Shown piece by piece: positions 31,960 to 41,100 of a stretch of DNA of 52,070 bases (position 1 is the stretch's first letter; every line of letters starts with the position of its first letter). The notes below the pieces were generated by a model, which ran no database searches, was not told where the DNA came from, and saw only the letters and a list, made by a program, of their open reading frames with translations. The DNA lies in contig NZ_JAHFVG010000042.1 in NCBI RefSeq assembly GCF_023264675.1, positions 1 through 52,070 of the forward strand, given 5' to 3'. This DNA is from Rhodococcus sp. (in: high G+C Gram-positive bacteria) (lineage in GTDB: Bacteria > Actinomycetota > Actinomycetes > Mycobacteriales > Mycobacteriaceae). The position numbers and the translations under genes are program-made.

Positions 31960-33185
31960 CATCGACCAGGCTCGGGGCGGGCCGGTACATCGAAGCCGCC
32001 GCTGCCCCGGCGGATACCGTCACGTCGGTTCACGAATTGACCACCGCGGACGGCGCCACGGTGGGTGGCATCCTGCGCACGGTGCCGGGAGCCCGGACCG
32101 TCGTCGCCCTGATGCACCCCCGCCAGGATCTGAGCCACCACGTGCTCGTTCCCGAATTGCTCGCGCGTGGGTATGCAGTGTGGACGCAAGGCACGAGGTC
32201 GGTGAACAACGACATCTCGCTCGTTCACGAGCAGGCGCTTCTCGACGCCGCCGCGGGTCAGGTATTTCTACGTGGCTCAGGGTTCGATCATGTAGTGACG
32301 CTTGGTCATTCGGGCGGCGGCACATTGTTCGCTTTCTACCATCAGCAAGCAGGTCTCTCGCCGGCGAAGCGACTCGATGTCACGCCCGGCGGACGCCCGA
32401 TCGATCTGGCTTCGGCCGAGATGCCGCTTCCCGACGGTGCGATCTTCATGGCACCGCATCCGGGGCAGGGAGCGCTGTTGCTCAGGCTGATCGACCCGTC
32501 GGTGATCGACGAGTCGGATCCGATGTCGGTCGATCAGGCGCTCGACCCGTTCGATCCGGCCAACGGATTTGCCGAGCCGCCGCAGAGCTCGTCGTACACC
32601 GAGGAGTTCGTCGGACGCTATCGAGCGGCGCAGTACGAGCGGATCGCGCGCCTGGACGCGATCGCCCGCTCGCGTGTCGACGAGGCGTCGGATGCGCGGC
32701 GACGGTACAAGTCCGGTGCCGATCCCCGGGACCGCAGATCGTCCTTGGTGCCGCGGGTCCTCACGGTGTACCGGACGGACGCCGACCTCAGGTTCACGGA
32801 TCTGTCCCTCGACCCGAACGAGCGGCCGTACGGATCGCTGTTCGGGAAGCGCCCGGATTTCACCGATTACGGGCTCGTCGGTTTCGGACGCTTCTCTACG
32901 CCCGAGGCCTGGCTGTCCACCTGGTCGGGGATTTCCACGAACGCCGATTTCCTGCGCTGTGCGCCAGGAGTGAGCGTGCCGTCGTTGTTCGTCGAGCTCA
33001 CCGGAGACCAGGCATGCTTCCCCGAGGATGCGCGGGCGATGTGCCAGGCATTGGGTTCTGCCGATCTCGTCCACCGGGCCGTGGCGGGAACACATTTCGG
33101 TGGGCCGATCGCCCCCGGACGGCCGACGGGCGCGAGCCTCGCCGCGGCCGAGATCGGTGACTGGGTCTCCCAGCGCTTCGGCTGA
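31956..33185 (+). CDS. Alpha/beta hydrolase of the catabolic island
   Basis: A 409-residue alpha/beta-hydrolase. The nucleophile elbow is LGHSGGGTLFAF near residue 117. The lid region from about 150 to 290 is large and charged. FVELTGDQACFPEDA likely holds the acidic residue, and VAGTHFGGPI the catalytic His. I start it at GTG 31956, which overlaps the stop of the small protein. Longer in-frame sequence upstream has no homology-like features. It probably opens a C-C, ester or amide bond late in the pathway; a maleyl-type hydrolase feeding the isomerase is one option. It ends the plus-strand operon. Confidence 0.83.
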   Translation: MTSTRLGAGRYIEAAAAPADTVTSVHELTTADGATVGGILRTVPGARTVVALMHPRQDLSHHVLVPELLARGYAVWTQGTRSVNNDISLVHEQALLDAAAGQVFLRGSGFDHVVTLGHSGGGTLFAFYHQQAGLSPAKRLDVTPGGRPIDLASAEMPLPDGAIFMAPHPGQGALLLRLIDPSVIDESDPMSVDQALDPFDPANGFAEPPQSSSYTEEFVGRYRAAQYERIARLDAIARSRVDEASDARRRYKSGADPRDRRSSLVPRVLTVYRTDADLRFTDLSLDPNERPYGSLFGKRPDFTDYGLVGFGRFSTPEAWLSTWSGISTNADFLRCAPGVSVPSLFVELTGDQACFPEDARAMCQALGSADLVHRAVAGTHFGGPIAPGRPTGASLAAAEIGDWVSQRFG

Positions 33186-33193
33186 AATCGGGG

Positions 33194-33227
33194 TTGTGTA
33201 CGGAATTCAGCTGAAATCGATACACAA
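33194..33227. terminator. Imperfect stem-loop after the island hydrolase
   Basis: TTGTGTA (33194-33200) pairs with TACACAA (33221-33227), and inside it GAATTCAG pairs with CTGAAATC with one mismatch. It lies eight bases past the hydrolase stop and before the convergent PPOX gene, as expected for a terminator at the end of the island. Confidence 0.6.
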
Positions 33228-33246
33228 CTTCGATCTCGCCGAAAGG

Positions 33247-33267
33247 TCAGATGGACCCGAGGTCGGC
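33247..33267. repeat. Right copy of the 21-bp direct repeat (PPOX 3' end)
   Basis: Identical to 21706-21726. It covers the stop and last six codons of the PPOX gene. The two copies enclose an 11.5-kb segment containing exactly the island genes. Confidence 0.95.
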
Positions 33268-33672
33268 GGAGAGCCAGTGTTCGGGTTGCAGGTAGAACAC
33301 GGTCTGATCTCCGTGATCGGCGGTGGCGAACTGTAGGTATCCCTCGACCTTGTCCGGTGCCAGGTACCGTTCGGCCATCGCCCGCAGCTGCTCGGGGGTG
33401 CCAGGCTCTTCACGGGCAACGGGCCCATCGACCGCGACGTACTTGATCGACGGCTCGACCCGTTCCACCATCAGGCTGAAATAGCCTGCAGCGCGGATTA
33501 ACTCGGCCTTCGTGGACGTCCGGCCGGTGAGTACCCAGGCCTCGCCGCCCGGTGTGTAGTCGTACCAGATGGGTACGGTCAGAGGGCCTCGATCGGGTCC
33601 CGCGGAGACCGACAGCGCCGCGATGTGCGGTTCGGCCAAAAACGCTTCTCGTTCCGATTTCGACAGTGGCAT
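33247..33672 (-). CDS. Pyridoxamine 5'-phosphate oxidase-like (PPOX) flavin/F420-binding protein
   Basis: A 141-residue split-barrel protein. LSKSEREAFLAEPHIAALSVSAGPDRGPLTVPIWYDYTPGGEAWVLTGRTSTKAELI, read in order, is the PPOX class pattern with the WY pair and the phosphate-binding TSTKAEL turn. Such proteins bind FMN or F420 and reduce or oxidise small substrates. The length is normal, and the gene is complete even though its 3' end is duplicated at 21706. Its original neighbour was probably lrp, before the island entered. It converges with the island hydrolase. Confidence 0.88.
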   Translation of the reverse strand: MPLSKSEREAFLAEPHIAALSVSAGPDRGPLTVPIWYDYTPGGEAWVLTGRTSTKAELIRAAGYFSLMVERVEPSIKYVAVDGPVAREEPGTPEQLRAMAERYLAPDKVEGYLQFATADHGDQTVFYLQPEHWLSADLGSI

Positions 33673-33693
33673 GTGACCACCATAGGTCGGCCC

Positions 33694-34362
33694 CTAGCGA
33701 ACCCGAAGAACTATTTCCGTCGGATGAGCGTCGGCGGGAGTATCGATTGCATTGCGCACCGCCCGGGCGACGGTGTCCGCCTGCAAGAACTTCGAGCCGT
33801 CGTACGCCTGGCCCTCGTGTTCGACGATCGCCCGCTGCATGTCGGTGTCGATGCGACCGGGGTGCACCGAGGTGACGCGGAGAGTCGGCTCTTCCTGGCG
33901 TAGGGCGTCGCCGAAGGCCCTCAGCGCGAACTTCGATGCCGCGTATGCACCCCAGCCGGCGTTGACCCGCAGTCCGGCACCCGAGTTGATCAGCACGACG
34001 TGCCCGCCCGCTTGTCGCAGGGCAGGAAGAAGCGCCTGCGTCAGGGCGACAACCGCGAGCACGTTGCCCTCGTACTGATCGCGCCATTCCTCGATCGTGG
34101 ATTCCTCGACGGTGCCCAACGCTGCGACGCCCGCGTTGTGGACCAGAACGTCGAGTTCGGTGATGCCCTCGGCGGCCTTCGCCACTGCCGCATGATCGGT
34201 CAGGTCGACGGGCCACGCCGTCGATCCCGGAAGTTCCGACGCCACCGTCGCCACGGATTCCGCCGACCGAGCACCGAGATACACATGATGATCGGTCGCC
34301 AACATCTGCGCGATCGCGGCGCCGAGTCCCCGGCTTGCTCCTGTCACCAACGCGGTTTTCAT
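33694..34362 (-). CDS. Short-chain dehydrogenase/reductase
   Basis: A 222-residue SDR enzyme. TGASRGLG (residues 8-15) binds the cofactor, NAG occurs near 78, the catalytic Ser lies in INSGAG near 126, and YAASK near 138-142 gives the Tyr and Lys. HPGRIDTDM follows. The ARS segment after strand 2 suggests NADP(H). It lies 21 bp upstream of the PPOX gene and nine bases downstream of DinB on the same strand, so the three may be one transcript. The substrate is unknown. Confidence 0.92.
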   Translation of the reverse strand: MKTALVTGASRGLGAAIAQMLATDHHVYLGARSAESVATVASELPGSTAWPVDLTDHAAVAKAAEGITELDVLVHNAGVAALGTVEESTIEEWRDQYEGNVLAVVALTQALLPALRQAGGHVVLINSGAGLRVNAGWGAYAASKFALRAFGDALRQEEPTLRVTSVHPGRIDTDMQRAIVEHEGQAYDGSKFLQADTVARAVRNAIDTPADAHPTEIVLRVR

Positions 34363-34371
34363 GCCCCCAAC

Positions 34372-34896
34372 CTAATCAAAAGTCATCCCGGCTTCTGCAG
34401 CCCAGGTCTGCGTCGTATTGCCGCCGTCGAGAGATTCTCTGATGATGTCCGCGTGCCCGGCATGCTGGGAGACCTCGCGGAGAATGTGAAGCAGCGTGAA
34501 CCTGGTGGACTGCCACACCCGCTCCGGCGCCCACGGCGCGGTCGGGAGCGGAATCTGGGCGTCCAGATCCATCTCGGCGACGGCCCTCGTCGTCGCCTCG
34601 GCAACGCTCTCGAATTCCTGGACGAGCCCGGCCACTGTTTGGTCCGGGTCGAGGACGTACTCCGAACCCATCCGCGACATGTCGAATTCGGCGGTCTCGT
34701 CGCGGTCGGCGATGATCTTCATCCAGCTCTTCTCGTTGCCGACGACATGGCTCAGCAGTCCGCCGAGGGTGAGTTCGCTGACCGTCGTTCGCTCGCGCGC
34801 CTGCTCGTCGGAGATGCCGCGGACGGTGATCAAAAAGTTCGCACGTTGTTCGGCGAGCATTCTCAGAATGTCGGCCTTCTCACCGGTAATTGTCAT
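34372..34896 (-). CDS. DinB-family (DUF664) metal-binding protein
   Basis: A 174-residue four-helix protein of the DinB/YfiT superfamily. The metal ligands are visible as His in LLSHVVGNE (near 50) and in LLHILREVSQHAGHADIIRE (near 138-150). STRFTLLHILREV is close to the mycothiol-dependent DUF664 type common in actinobacteria. The likely role is thiol transfer in detoxification, by family. It is the first gene of a possible DinB-SDR-PPOX operon and is divergent from the glycoside hydrolase gene. Confidence 0.88.
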   Translation of the reverse strand: MTITGEKADILRMLAEQRANFLITVRGISDEQARERTTVSELTLGGLLSHVVGNEKSWMKIIADRDETAEFDMSRMGSEYVLDPDQTVAGLVQEFESVAEATTRAVAEMDLDAQIPLPTAPWAPERVWQSTRFTLLHILREVSQHAGHADIIRESLDGGNTTQTWAAEAGMTFD

Positions 34897-35015
34897 GATG
34901 TTGCCCTTCGTCGCTGGTGAAGACCACTCTACGAATGATTGCGGACAGCTTCGGTCCGCAATCGATTCTGGGACTCACGAAGCGGAAAACTGTGATCGGT
35001 CGCAAACTAGAGGAC

Positions 35016-36353
35016 ATGGGCGACCGTGGATTCACCTCGACACAGCTCGCCGGACGGGCTGCCTACCTGCTGCGTGGCAACGACCTGGGCACGATGACCA
35101 GCGCTGCGCCCCGCTTGTATCCCCACATGTGGAGTTGGGACGCGGCGTTCGTCTCCGTCGGACTCGCGCCGCTCAGCGTCGAGCGAGCAGTGGTCGAGCT
35201 CGACACTCTGCTGTCCGCCCAGTGGAAGAACGGCATGATCCCGCACATCGTGTTCGCGAACGGTGTCGACGGCTACTTCCCCGGACCGGCGAGGTGGGAG
35301 ACCAGCGAACTCGCCGTCCACGCGCCCCTCGGGCCCCAGACTTCCGGGATCACCCAGCCGCCTGTGCATGCCATCGCCGTCCAGCGGATCCTCGACCACT
35401 CCCGCAGGCATGGGCGGACCACGCGTGCCGTCGCCGAGGAGTTCCTCGACCGTCGCTGGGACAACCTCGTGCGCTGGCATCGGTGGCTCGCCGAGGCGCG
35501 GGACATCGACGGCAGCGGCCGCATCGCGCTGTATCACGGCTGGGAATCGGGCATGGACAACTCGCCGCGGTGGGATGCGTCGTACCGCAATGTGGTGGCC
35601 GGCGAGATGCCGCCGTACCTCCGCAAGGACGATGCCGTCATCACCGACCCGTCGCAGCGACCGAGCAACCACGAGTACGACCGTTACATCTGGCTCGTCG
35701 AGGAAATGAAGCAGGCAGGATACGACGACGCCGCTCTCGCCGAGAAGATGAGCTTCGCCGTCGAGGACGTGTTCGTCAGCGCCATCTTCGCGATGGCGTG
35801 CGACGTTCTGGCGACAATCGGCGAAGAGCACTCGAAGCCCAATTCCGACGTTCGGGAGCTGCGAGGCTGGGCCGAGAAGTTCCGCAAGGGCGTCATCGCG
35901 ACCACCGACGAGCGGTCGGGCGCCGCCCGGGACTACGACCTGCGGGCACGACGGTGGATCACCACCGACACCATCGCCATGTTCGCCCCGCTGTTGTGCG
36001 GTGGCCTACCGCGCGAACAGGAACGCAACTTGATCCGACTGTTCGAGGGCACACGGTTCTGCGGCCATCCCGATCTCAAATATGCGGTGCCGCCGTCCAC
36101 GTCGCCTGTCTCACGAGACTTCCGCCCGCGCGAATATTGGCGAGGCCCGGTCTGGCCGGTGATGACCTGGTTGTTCTCGTGGGCGTTCTCGCGGCGTGGC
36201 TGGGCCGAGCGCTCACTGAATCTGCGCGACGAGGGCCTACGGCAGGCCAGCGACGGCAGCTTCGCGGAGTACTACGAGCCGTTCACCGGCCAACCTCTCG
36301 GAAGCATGCAGCAGTCGTGGACGGCCGCCGCGGTACTCGATTGGCTCGGCTGA
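35016..36353 (+). CDS. Glucosylglycerate hydrolase (GH63)
   Basis: A 445-residue cytoplasmic glycoside hydrolase. It shows the family landmarks TAAPRLYPHMWSWDAAF-like (here TSAAPRLYPHMWSWDAAF), LYHGWESGMDNSPRWD, YWRGPVWPVMTWLF and FAEYYEPFTGQPLGSMQQSWTAAAVLDWLG. As I recall it, the Mycolicibacterium hassiacum enzyme is about 446 residues with a very similar N-terminus, which is why I prefer ATG 35016. An in-frame GTG at 34917 would add 33 residues. It hydrolyses glucosylglycerate to glucose and glycerate, allowing use of this compatible solute when nitrogen becomes available again. It ends 13 bp from the convergent muramidase gene. Confidence 0.9.
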   Translation: MGDRGFTSTQLAGRAAYLLRGNDLGTMTSAAPRLYPHMWSWDAAFVSVGLAPLSVERAVVELDTLLSAQWKNGMIPHIVFANGVDGYFPGPARWETSELAVHAPLGPQTSGITQPPVHAIAVQRILDHSRRHGRTTRAVAEEFLDRRWDNLVRWHRWLAEARDIDGSGRIALYHGWESGMDNSPRWDASYRNVVAGEMPPYLRKDDAVITDPSQRPSNHEYDRYIWLVEEMKQAGYDDAALAEKMSFAVEDVFVSAIFAMACDVLATIGEEHSKPNSDVRELRGWAEKFRKGVIATTDERSGAARDYDLRARRWITTDTIAMFAPLLCGGLPREQERNLIRLFEGTRFCGHPDLKYAVPPSTSPVSRDFRPREYWRGPVWPVMTWLFSWAFSRRGWAERSLNLRDEGLRQASDGSFAEYYEPFTGQPLGSMQQSWTAAAVLDWLG

Positions 36354-36366
36354 GCCAGCACACGCG

Positions 36367-37119
36367 CTACCAGCGCGCGAGCTTTCGGATATCGCCGCCC
36401 GATCCGCTGTAATTGTTGACGTCGGTCGGTGCCGCGATGCCGGGGATCCGTCCGTTGTCGGTGAACTGCCAGAACATCCAGTGGCTCCAACCGCCGGGCA
36501 GTGGTCCGAGCGAGTCGTTGTAGTCCGCGATCCACAGCGGGTACTGGCTGAACTCGTGGGTGTCCGCCATCGCGGTGCGCCAGAAGTTCGGGTACGTGTA
36601 GATGATCGGCTGACGGCCTGTGAGCGCCTGCACGGTGTTCAGGTACCGATGCGTCCAGTCGATCACCTGAGCGGGCGGGAGCCCACGCGAATCCTCCAGA
36701 TCCAACACCGGCGGCAGGTCGCCCTGGCCGTTGATGCCGAGCACGACGGTCGAGTAGTACGCGCCCTGAGCTTCGGGCGAGAGCCTCACGTCGGCATAGT
36801 GGTACGCACCGCGCGCGACGCCGGCAACCCGCATCACGAGGCTGTCCTGAACGAAGAACGGGTTGACGTAGTTCAAGCCCTCGGTGGCCTTGACCATCGC
36901 GAAATCATGGCCGGACTCGCGCACTGCGTGCCAGTCGATCTTGGTGCCGTCGATGTGCTGCCACGACGAGACGTCGGGTCCATGCGGATCGGCCGATGCC
37001 GCCGCCGGAAGCGCACACGCGAGAGCGGTGGCGAGTACGACGGACGCAGCGGTGCGGAGCAACGACGAACGTTTCAAGAAAGACACCGCCTGACGGTAGG
37101 TAAATCTGAGTGAACCCAC
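36367..37119 (-). CDS. Secreted GH25 muramidase (lysozyme)
   Basis: A 250-residue exported enzyme. The signal peptide ends ALPAAASADP. GH25 landmarks follow: GPDVSSWQHIDGTKIDWHAV with the first catalytic Asp, FAMVKATEGLNYVNP, ARGAYHYA, and PPVLDLEDSRGL with the catalytic DxE pair. PLWIADYN and WQFTDNGRIPGI come later. It cuts beta-1,4 bonds of peptidoglycan. GTG 37119 is the longest start; GTG 37086 gives a more usual signal peptide (VSFLKRSSLLRT). It lies 64 bp after the Ag85-like gene on the same strand, so it may be the last gene of the NRPS operon. Confidence 0.92.
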   Translation of the reverse strand: MGSLRFTYRQAVSFLKRSSLLRTAASVVLATALACALPAAASADPHGPDVSSWQHIDGTKIDWHAVRESGHDFAMVKATEGLNYVNPFFVQDSLVMRVAGVARGAYHYADVRLSPEAQGAYYSTVVLGINGQGDLPPVLDLEDSRGLPPAQVIDWTHRYLNTVQALTGRQPIIYTYPNFWRTAMADTHEFSQYPLWIADYNDSLGPLPGGWSHWMFWQFTDNGRIPGIAAPTDVNNYSGSGGDIRKLARW

Positions 37120-37183
37120 AATGGTGAGTCGTCACAGACTCTCGAACAGCAAGGTGCGCAGGTTGTTCCGCCCTCGAAGCGCA

Positions 37184-38191
37184 TCAAGGACGAAGAGCAC
37201 GTTCCAACGTCGGCCACGACGCTCGCAACGCGTCCTGCCAGTACAGCCACGAGTGCGTACCCGGTTGTCCCAGGTCGAAATCGGCGGGAATCTCGAGATC
37301 GGCCAGCCGCTGCTGCAGTCGCTCGGCGCACCCGTTGGCCAGCGCCTCGATCGCACCACCCAGGAATATCTGATCCGGCAGCGCAGGCGAACCGGCAGGT
37401 CGCAGCGCGCTGGGATTCTCGTGCGGGCCCGGAAGCCCGGTCCCGTTGGACACGAACAGCTCCAACCCGCGAAGCTTCGCGGCATTGAGGTACGGATCGT
37501 GCTCGGCCCAGCGTGGGTCGCCCTGCGGGCCCCACATGTTGTCGGGATCGCCCTTACCCCTTATGCCGACCAGGAGTCGGATGAAGTTCTGCGCGACCGG
37601 GTCCGACGTCTGCGCGCACCCGCTGTACGACGCCACCCCGCGGTACAGACCAGGGGCTTGGATGGCCAGATCGAGCACCGACCCTGCTGACATCGACAAA
37701 CCGCCGATCGCGTTGACGCCGTCGGCACCGAGGGCGTCGTCCAGTATCGGCGGTAGTTCCTGCGTGAGGAATGTCTGCCACATGTTGCGCCCGAGCGCGG
37801 GATCGTCGCGCCCCCAGTCGGTGTAGTAGCTGAGATAGCCGCCGACGGGGATGACGACGTTGACGTTCTTGTCCGCGAAGAACTCCTGCATGTCGGTCTG
37901 CTTCAGCCAGTTCGCGCCGTCCTCGCCGCCGCCGGCGCCGTTGAGCATGTACAGCGTCGGCTGCGGAACCGAAGTATCCACCGGGCGAAGAACCTGCAGG
38001 GCGATCACGCGGTCCATCGACGCGGAGTAGACGTAGACGTCCCAGCGGCTGTCACTGATCTTGTCGACGTGATCGAGTGCGCTCGGTGTAACCGGGTCCG
38101 CGCTCGCGGTACCGATCGGTCCGACGATGATCGCGACTGCCGCAAGAACTGCTGCCGTGAATGCGACGACAGTGTGCCGCAGACACCTCAC
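37184..38191 (-). CDS. Secreted mycolyltransferase-like esterase (Ag85 family)
   Basis: A 335-residue exported esterase-fold protein (PF00756). Residues 1-33 are a signal peptide ending GTASADP. PTLYMLNGAGGGEDGANWLKQTD is the Ag85 oxyanion region. GLSMSAGSVLDLA carries the nucleophilic serine, and THSWLYWQDALRASWP gives the catalytic His, all in the mycolyltransferase pattern. Such enzymes move mycolates to trehalose or arabinogalactan. Its GTG overlaps the NRPS stop as GTGA, so it is translated together with the NRPS. It may act on the peptide, or simply be a passenger. Confidence 0.9.
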   Translation of the reverse strand: MRCLRHTVVAFTAAVLAAVAIIVGPIGTASADPVTPSALDHVDKISDSRWDVYVYSASMDRVIALQVLRPVDTSVPQPTLYMLNGAGGGEDGANWLKQTDMQEFFADKNVNVVIPVGGYLSYYTDWGRDDPALGRNMWQTFLTQELPPILDDALGADGVNAIGGLSMSAGSVLDLAIQAPGLYRGVASYSGCAQTSDPVAQNFIRLLVGIRGKGDPDNMWGPQGDPRWAEHDPYLNAAKLRGLELFVSNGTGLPGPHENPSALRPAGSPALPDQIFLGGAIEALANGCAERLQQRLADLEIPADFDLGQPGTHSWLYWQDALRASWPTLERALRP

Positions 38192-41100
38192 GATGCAACA
38201 CCGTCACGGGAGATGTGCTGCTCGACGAGTGGCCCGACCGCCCGTAGCGCCGAGGCCGACGTCATCTGCCAATGCGTCTGGGGTACCGAGAAATTCGCGA
38301 TGGAGCCTCGAACATACGGATGCCACGACGGCAGGCCCTGACGCTCCTCGTGGGCGGCGCCGACGAAGAGGATGTCACCGTCGTACACGCTCGGTCGATG
38401 CCGCAGTGCGAGTTCGTGGTTGTGGCGGGCCGAGGCGATGAGTCGATCCACATCGGCGCTGTCGATGACTCCTGACCCGGCGACGAGGTCGGGAAGCGAG
38501 TCGAGGCTGATCCGCTGCCCGTCGATGCCCGGCATGGAAATCCCGATCGCATCGAGCAGATCGGAGGCGGGAAGGTCGGTGTCCCACGTCTCGTCGGGCT
38601 GCGTGGCATGGCTGTCGAGCATGACCAGCGAACCGACCGTCTTGCCGAGCTCGCGGAGCCGAACGGCCACGGCGTGCGCGATCGTGCCGCCGAGCGACCA
38701 TCCGAGCAGATGGTACGGGCCGTCGGGTGCGATTCTCTCGATCTCTCGGACGTAGATCTCGGCGAGAGCCTCCAGTGAATCGGGAAGTTCCGTTGCCGCG
38801 GGTGTCTGGATTCCGTAGATCGGACGGTCGGTGTATCGAGTGAGACCGCTGTAGCACCAGGACAATCCGACGATGGGGTGAATGCAGAAGAGCGGGTCCC
38901 CCGCACCCTCGGTCACGATGGGGAACACGATGTCGAAGGACGAACTCGAACCGGATCCGGAATCGAGCAATGACGCAAGCGATTCCGGAGTCGGCTGAGC
39001 CAGGAGCGCCTGCAACGACACCGAGGTGCCGGTCGATTCGCGGAGTGTGCGCAGCATCCGCATCGCGGTCAGTGACGATCCTCCGAGCGCGAAGAAATCA
39101 TCCGCCACGCCGATGTTGTTCATGTCGAGTACCTCCGAGAATGTTTCGATGACGAGTTGTTCGGTTGCCGTGGACGCGGGTCGATACCGACCACGGGTGC
39201 TGCTGAAATCGGGTTCGGGGAGAGCTGCGACATCGAGCTTGCCCGTTGGTGTTCGAGGAACCGACTCGAGTGCGGTCACAGCGGAGGGAACCATGTACGC
39301 GGGCAATACGGTACGTGCGTGCGCGATGAGGCCGTCGGTGGTGCCGAGGACGTAGGAGACGAGGACGGTCTCGCCCGCGCTCGTGAGGTGTCCGAGGGTC
39401 ACCGCGAACTCGACGCCGTCGCAGGCCCCCAGTACGGCGTCGATCTCGCCGAGCTCCACCCGGAAGCCGCGAATCTTGACCTGCGCATCCGCGCGCCCGC
39501 TGTAGCGCAGTGTGCCGTCGGCGGTCCAGCGGACGATGTCTCCGGTGCGATACATCCGACCTCCGCCGTACGGATCGGCGACGAATCTCGATGCCGTCAG
39601 AGCGCCGCGTCCGTGATAGCCGCGGGCCAGCGCGGGGCCGGCCAGGTAGAGCTCGCCGGGCACACCGACCGGTACCGGATGCAATCGTGCGTCGAGTACG
39701 TAGGTCTCGAACCCGGTGACCGGCTTGCCGATGTCGATCGCCGAACCGGGTGCCACCTGGCCGAGCGTGGAGATGTCGGTGGCTTCGGTCGGTCCGTAGC
39801 CGTTGAGCATCACTCGTCCCGGCGCCCACCGCGCCACCAACTCCGGACTGCACGCCTCGCCCCCGACACAGACGACCTCCAGCTCGTCCAGCCCGGTTGG
39901 ATCCAGGCTGGACAATGCAGACGGTGTCGTCAACGTGTGGGTGATGCGTTCGGTACGAACGAATTCGGTCAGTTCGTCACCGCCGACGATATGGGGAGGC
40001 GAGACGACAAGGGCAGCGGACGCGGACAGCGCCGAGACGATCTCGCCGACGGACATGTCGAAACTCGGCGAGGTGTTGTGCAGGAAGCGCGACGTCGGGT
40101 GTATCCGGTGCAGACTTCGCCTCGATTCGGCGAGGTTGGCGAGACCGCGATGGGTGACGGTCACGCCCTTGGGCACCCCGGTGGATCCCGACGTGTAGAT
40201 CATGTAGGCGGTGGTATCGAGGTGCACCGGGCCGGCGAGCTCGTCCGGCCTCACGGCAGAGGTTGTTGCCCTCTGCATTTCGTCCAGATGCTCGGGATCG
40301 TCGAGACCGAGCCAGTTGACCGAACTCGGGAGCGTACCGCGATGCGCGGCAAGGGTCAGCCCCATGACGGCCCCGGAGTCGCCGACCATGTGAGCGAGTC
40401 GATCCGAGGGATACGACGGATCGACCGGGACATAGGCGGCGCCGGTCTTGGCTACCGCCCACACTGCCAGTACCGAGTGCCGTGACCTCGGCAGCCCGAT
40501 CGCCACGACCGTCTCGGGTCCGACGCCGTACCCGAGCAGCACGCGAGCGAGCCGAGTCGACTCCTCGTCCGCTGCTCGATAGGTGAGGTCGACGCCCTCC
40601 CAGCGGATCGCGACACCGTCGGGATTTCGGGTGACGGCGCCGGAGATCAACTCCGGCAACGTGCGCGGCGCAGCAGCGGGTTCTCCGCGGACCGGCAGCA
40701 ACGCGGCACGCTCCTGGGCGTCGAGCACGTCGATGTCGCCGACGGCGAGGGCCGGATCGGCAACGGCCGCAGCGAGAATCTGCACGAACCGGTCCGCGAA
40801 GCCCGCTACGGTGGCCTCGTCGAACAGGTCGGTGCTGTACCGAAGCGAGCCGCGGAGTTCGTCGTCGTGTTCGGCCAGCGTCAAGGCCAGATCGAATCGG
40901 GTGACGCCTGATTCGTAGGGGAACTCGGAGACGGAGAGGCCGGGCAACTCGATGCTCTTCGGGCGCGGCGGTTCGAGAGCCAGAAGCGCCTGGAACAGCG
41001 GAGAATGCGATCGCGCCCGGGTCGGCCGAACGGCCTCGACCACCTTCTCGAAGGGAATGTCGGCGTTGGCCAGCGCGTCCAGGTTGGTCTCGCGTACCTG

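Noticed and set aside
34917..35015. 33-residue N-terminal extension of the glucosylglycerate hydrolase
   Set aside because: The family begins close to ATG 35016, and the extension has no domain or signal peptide.
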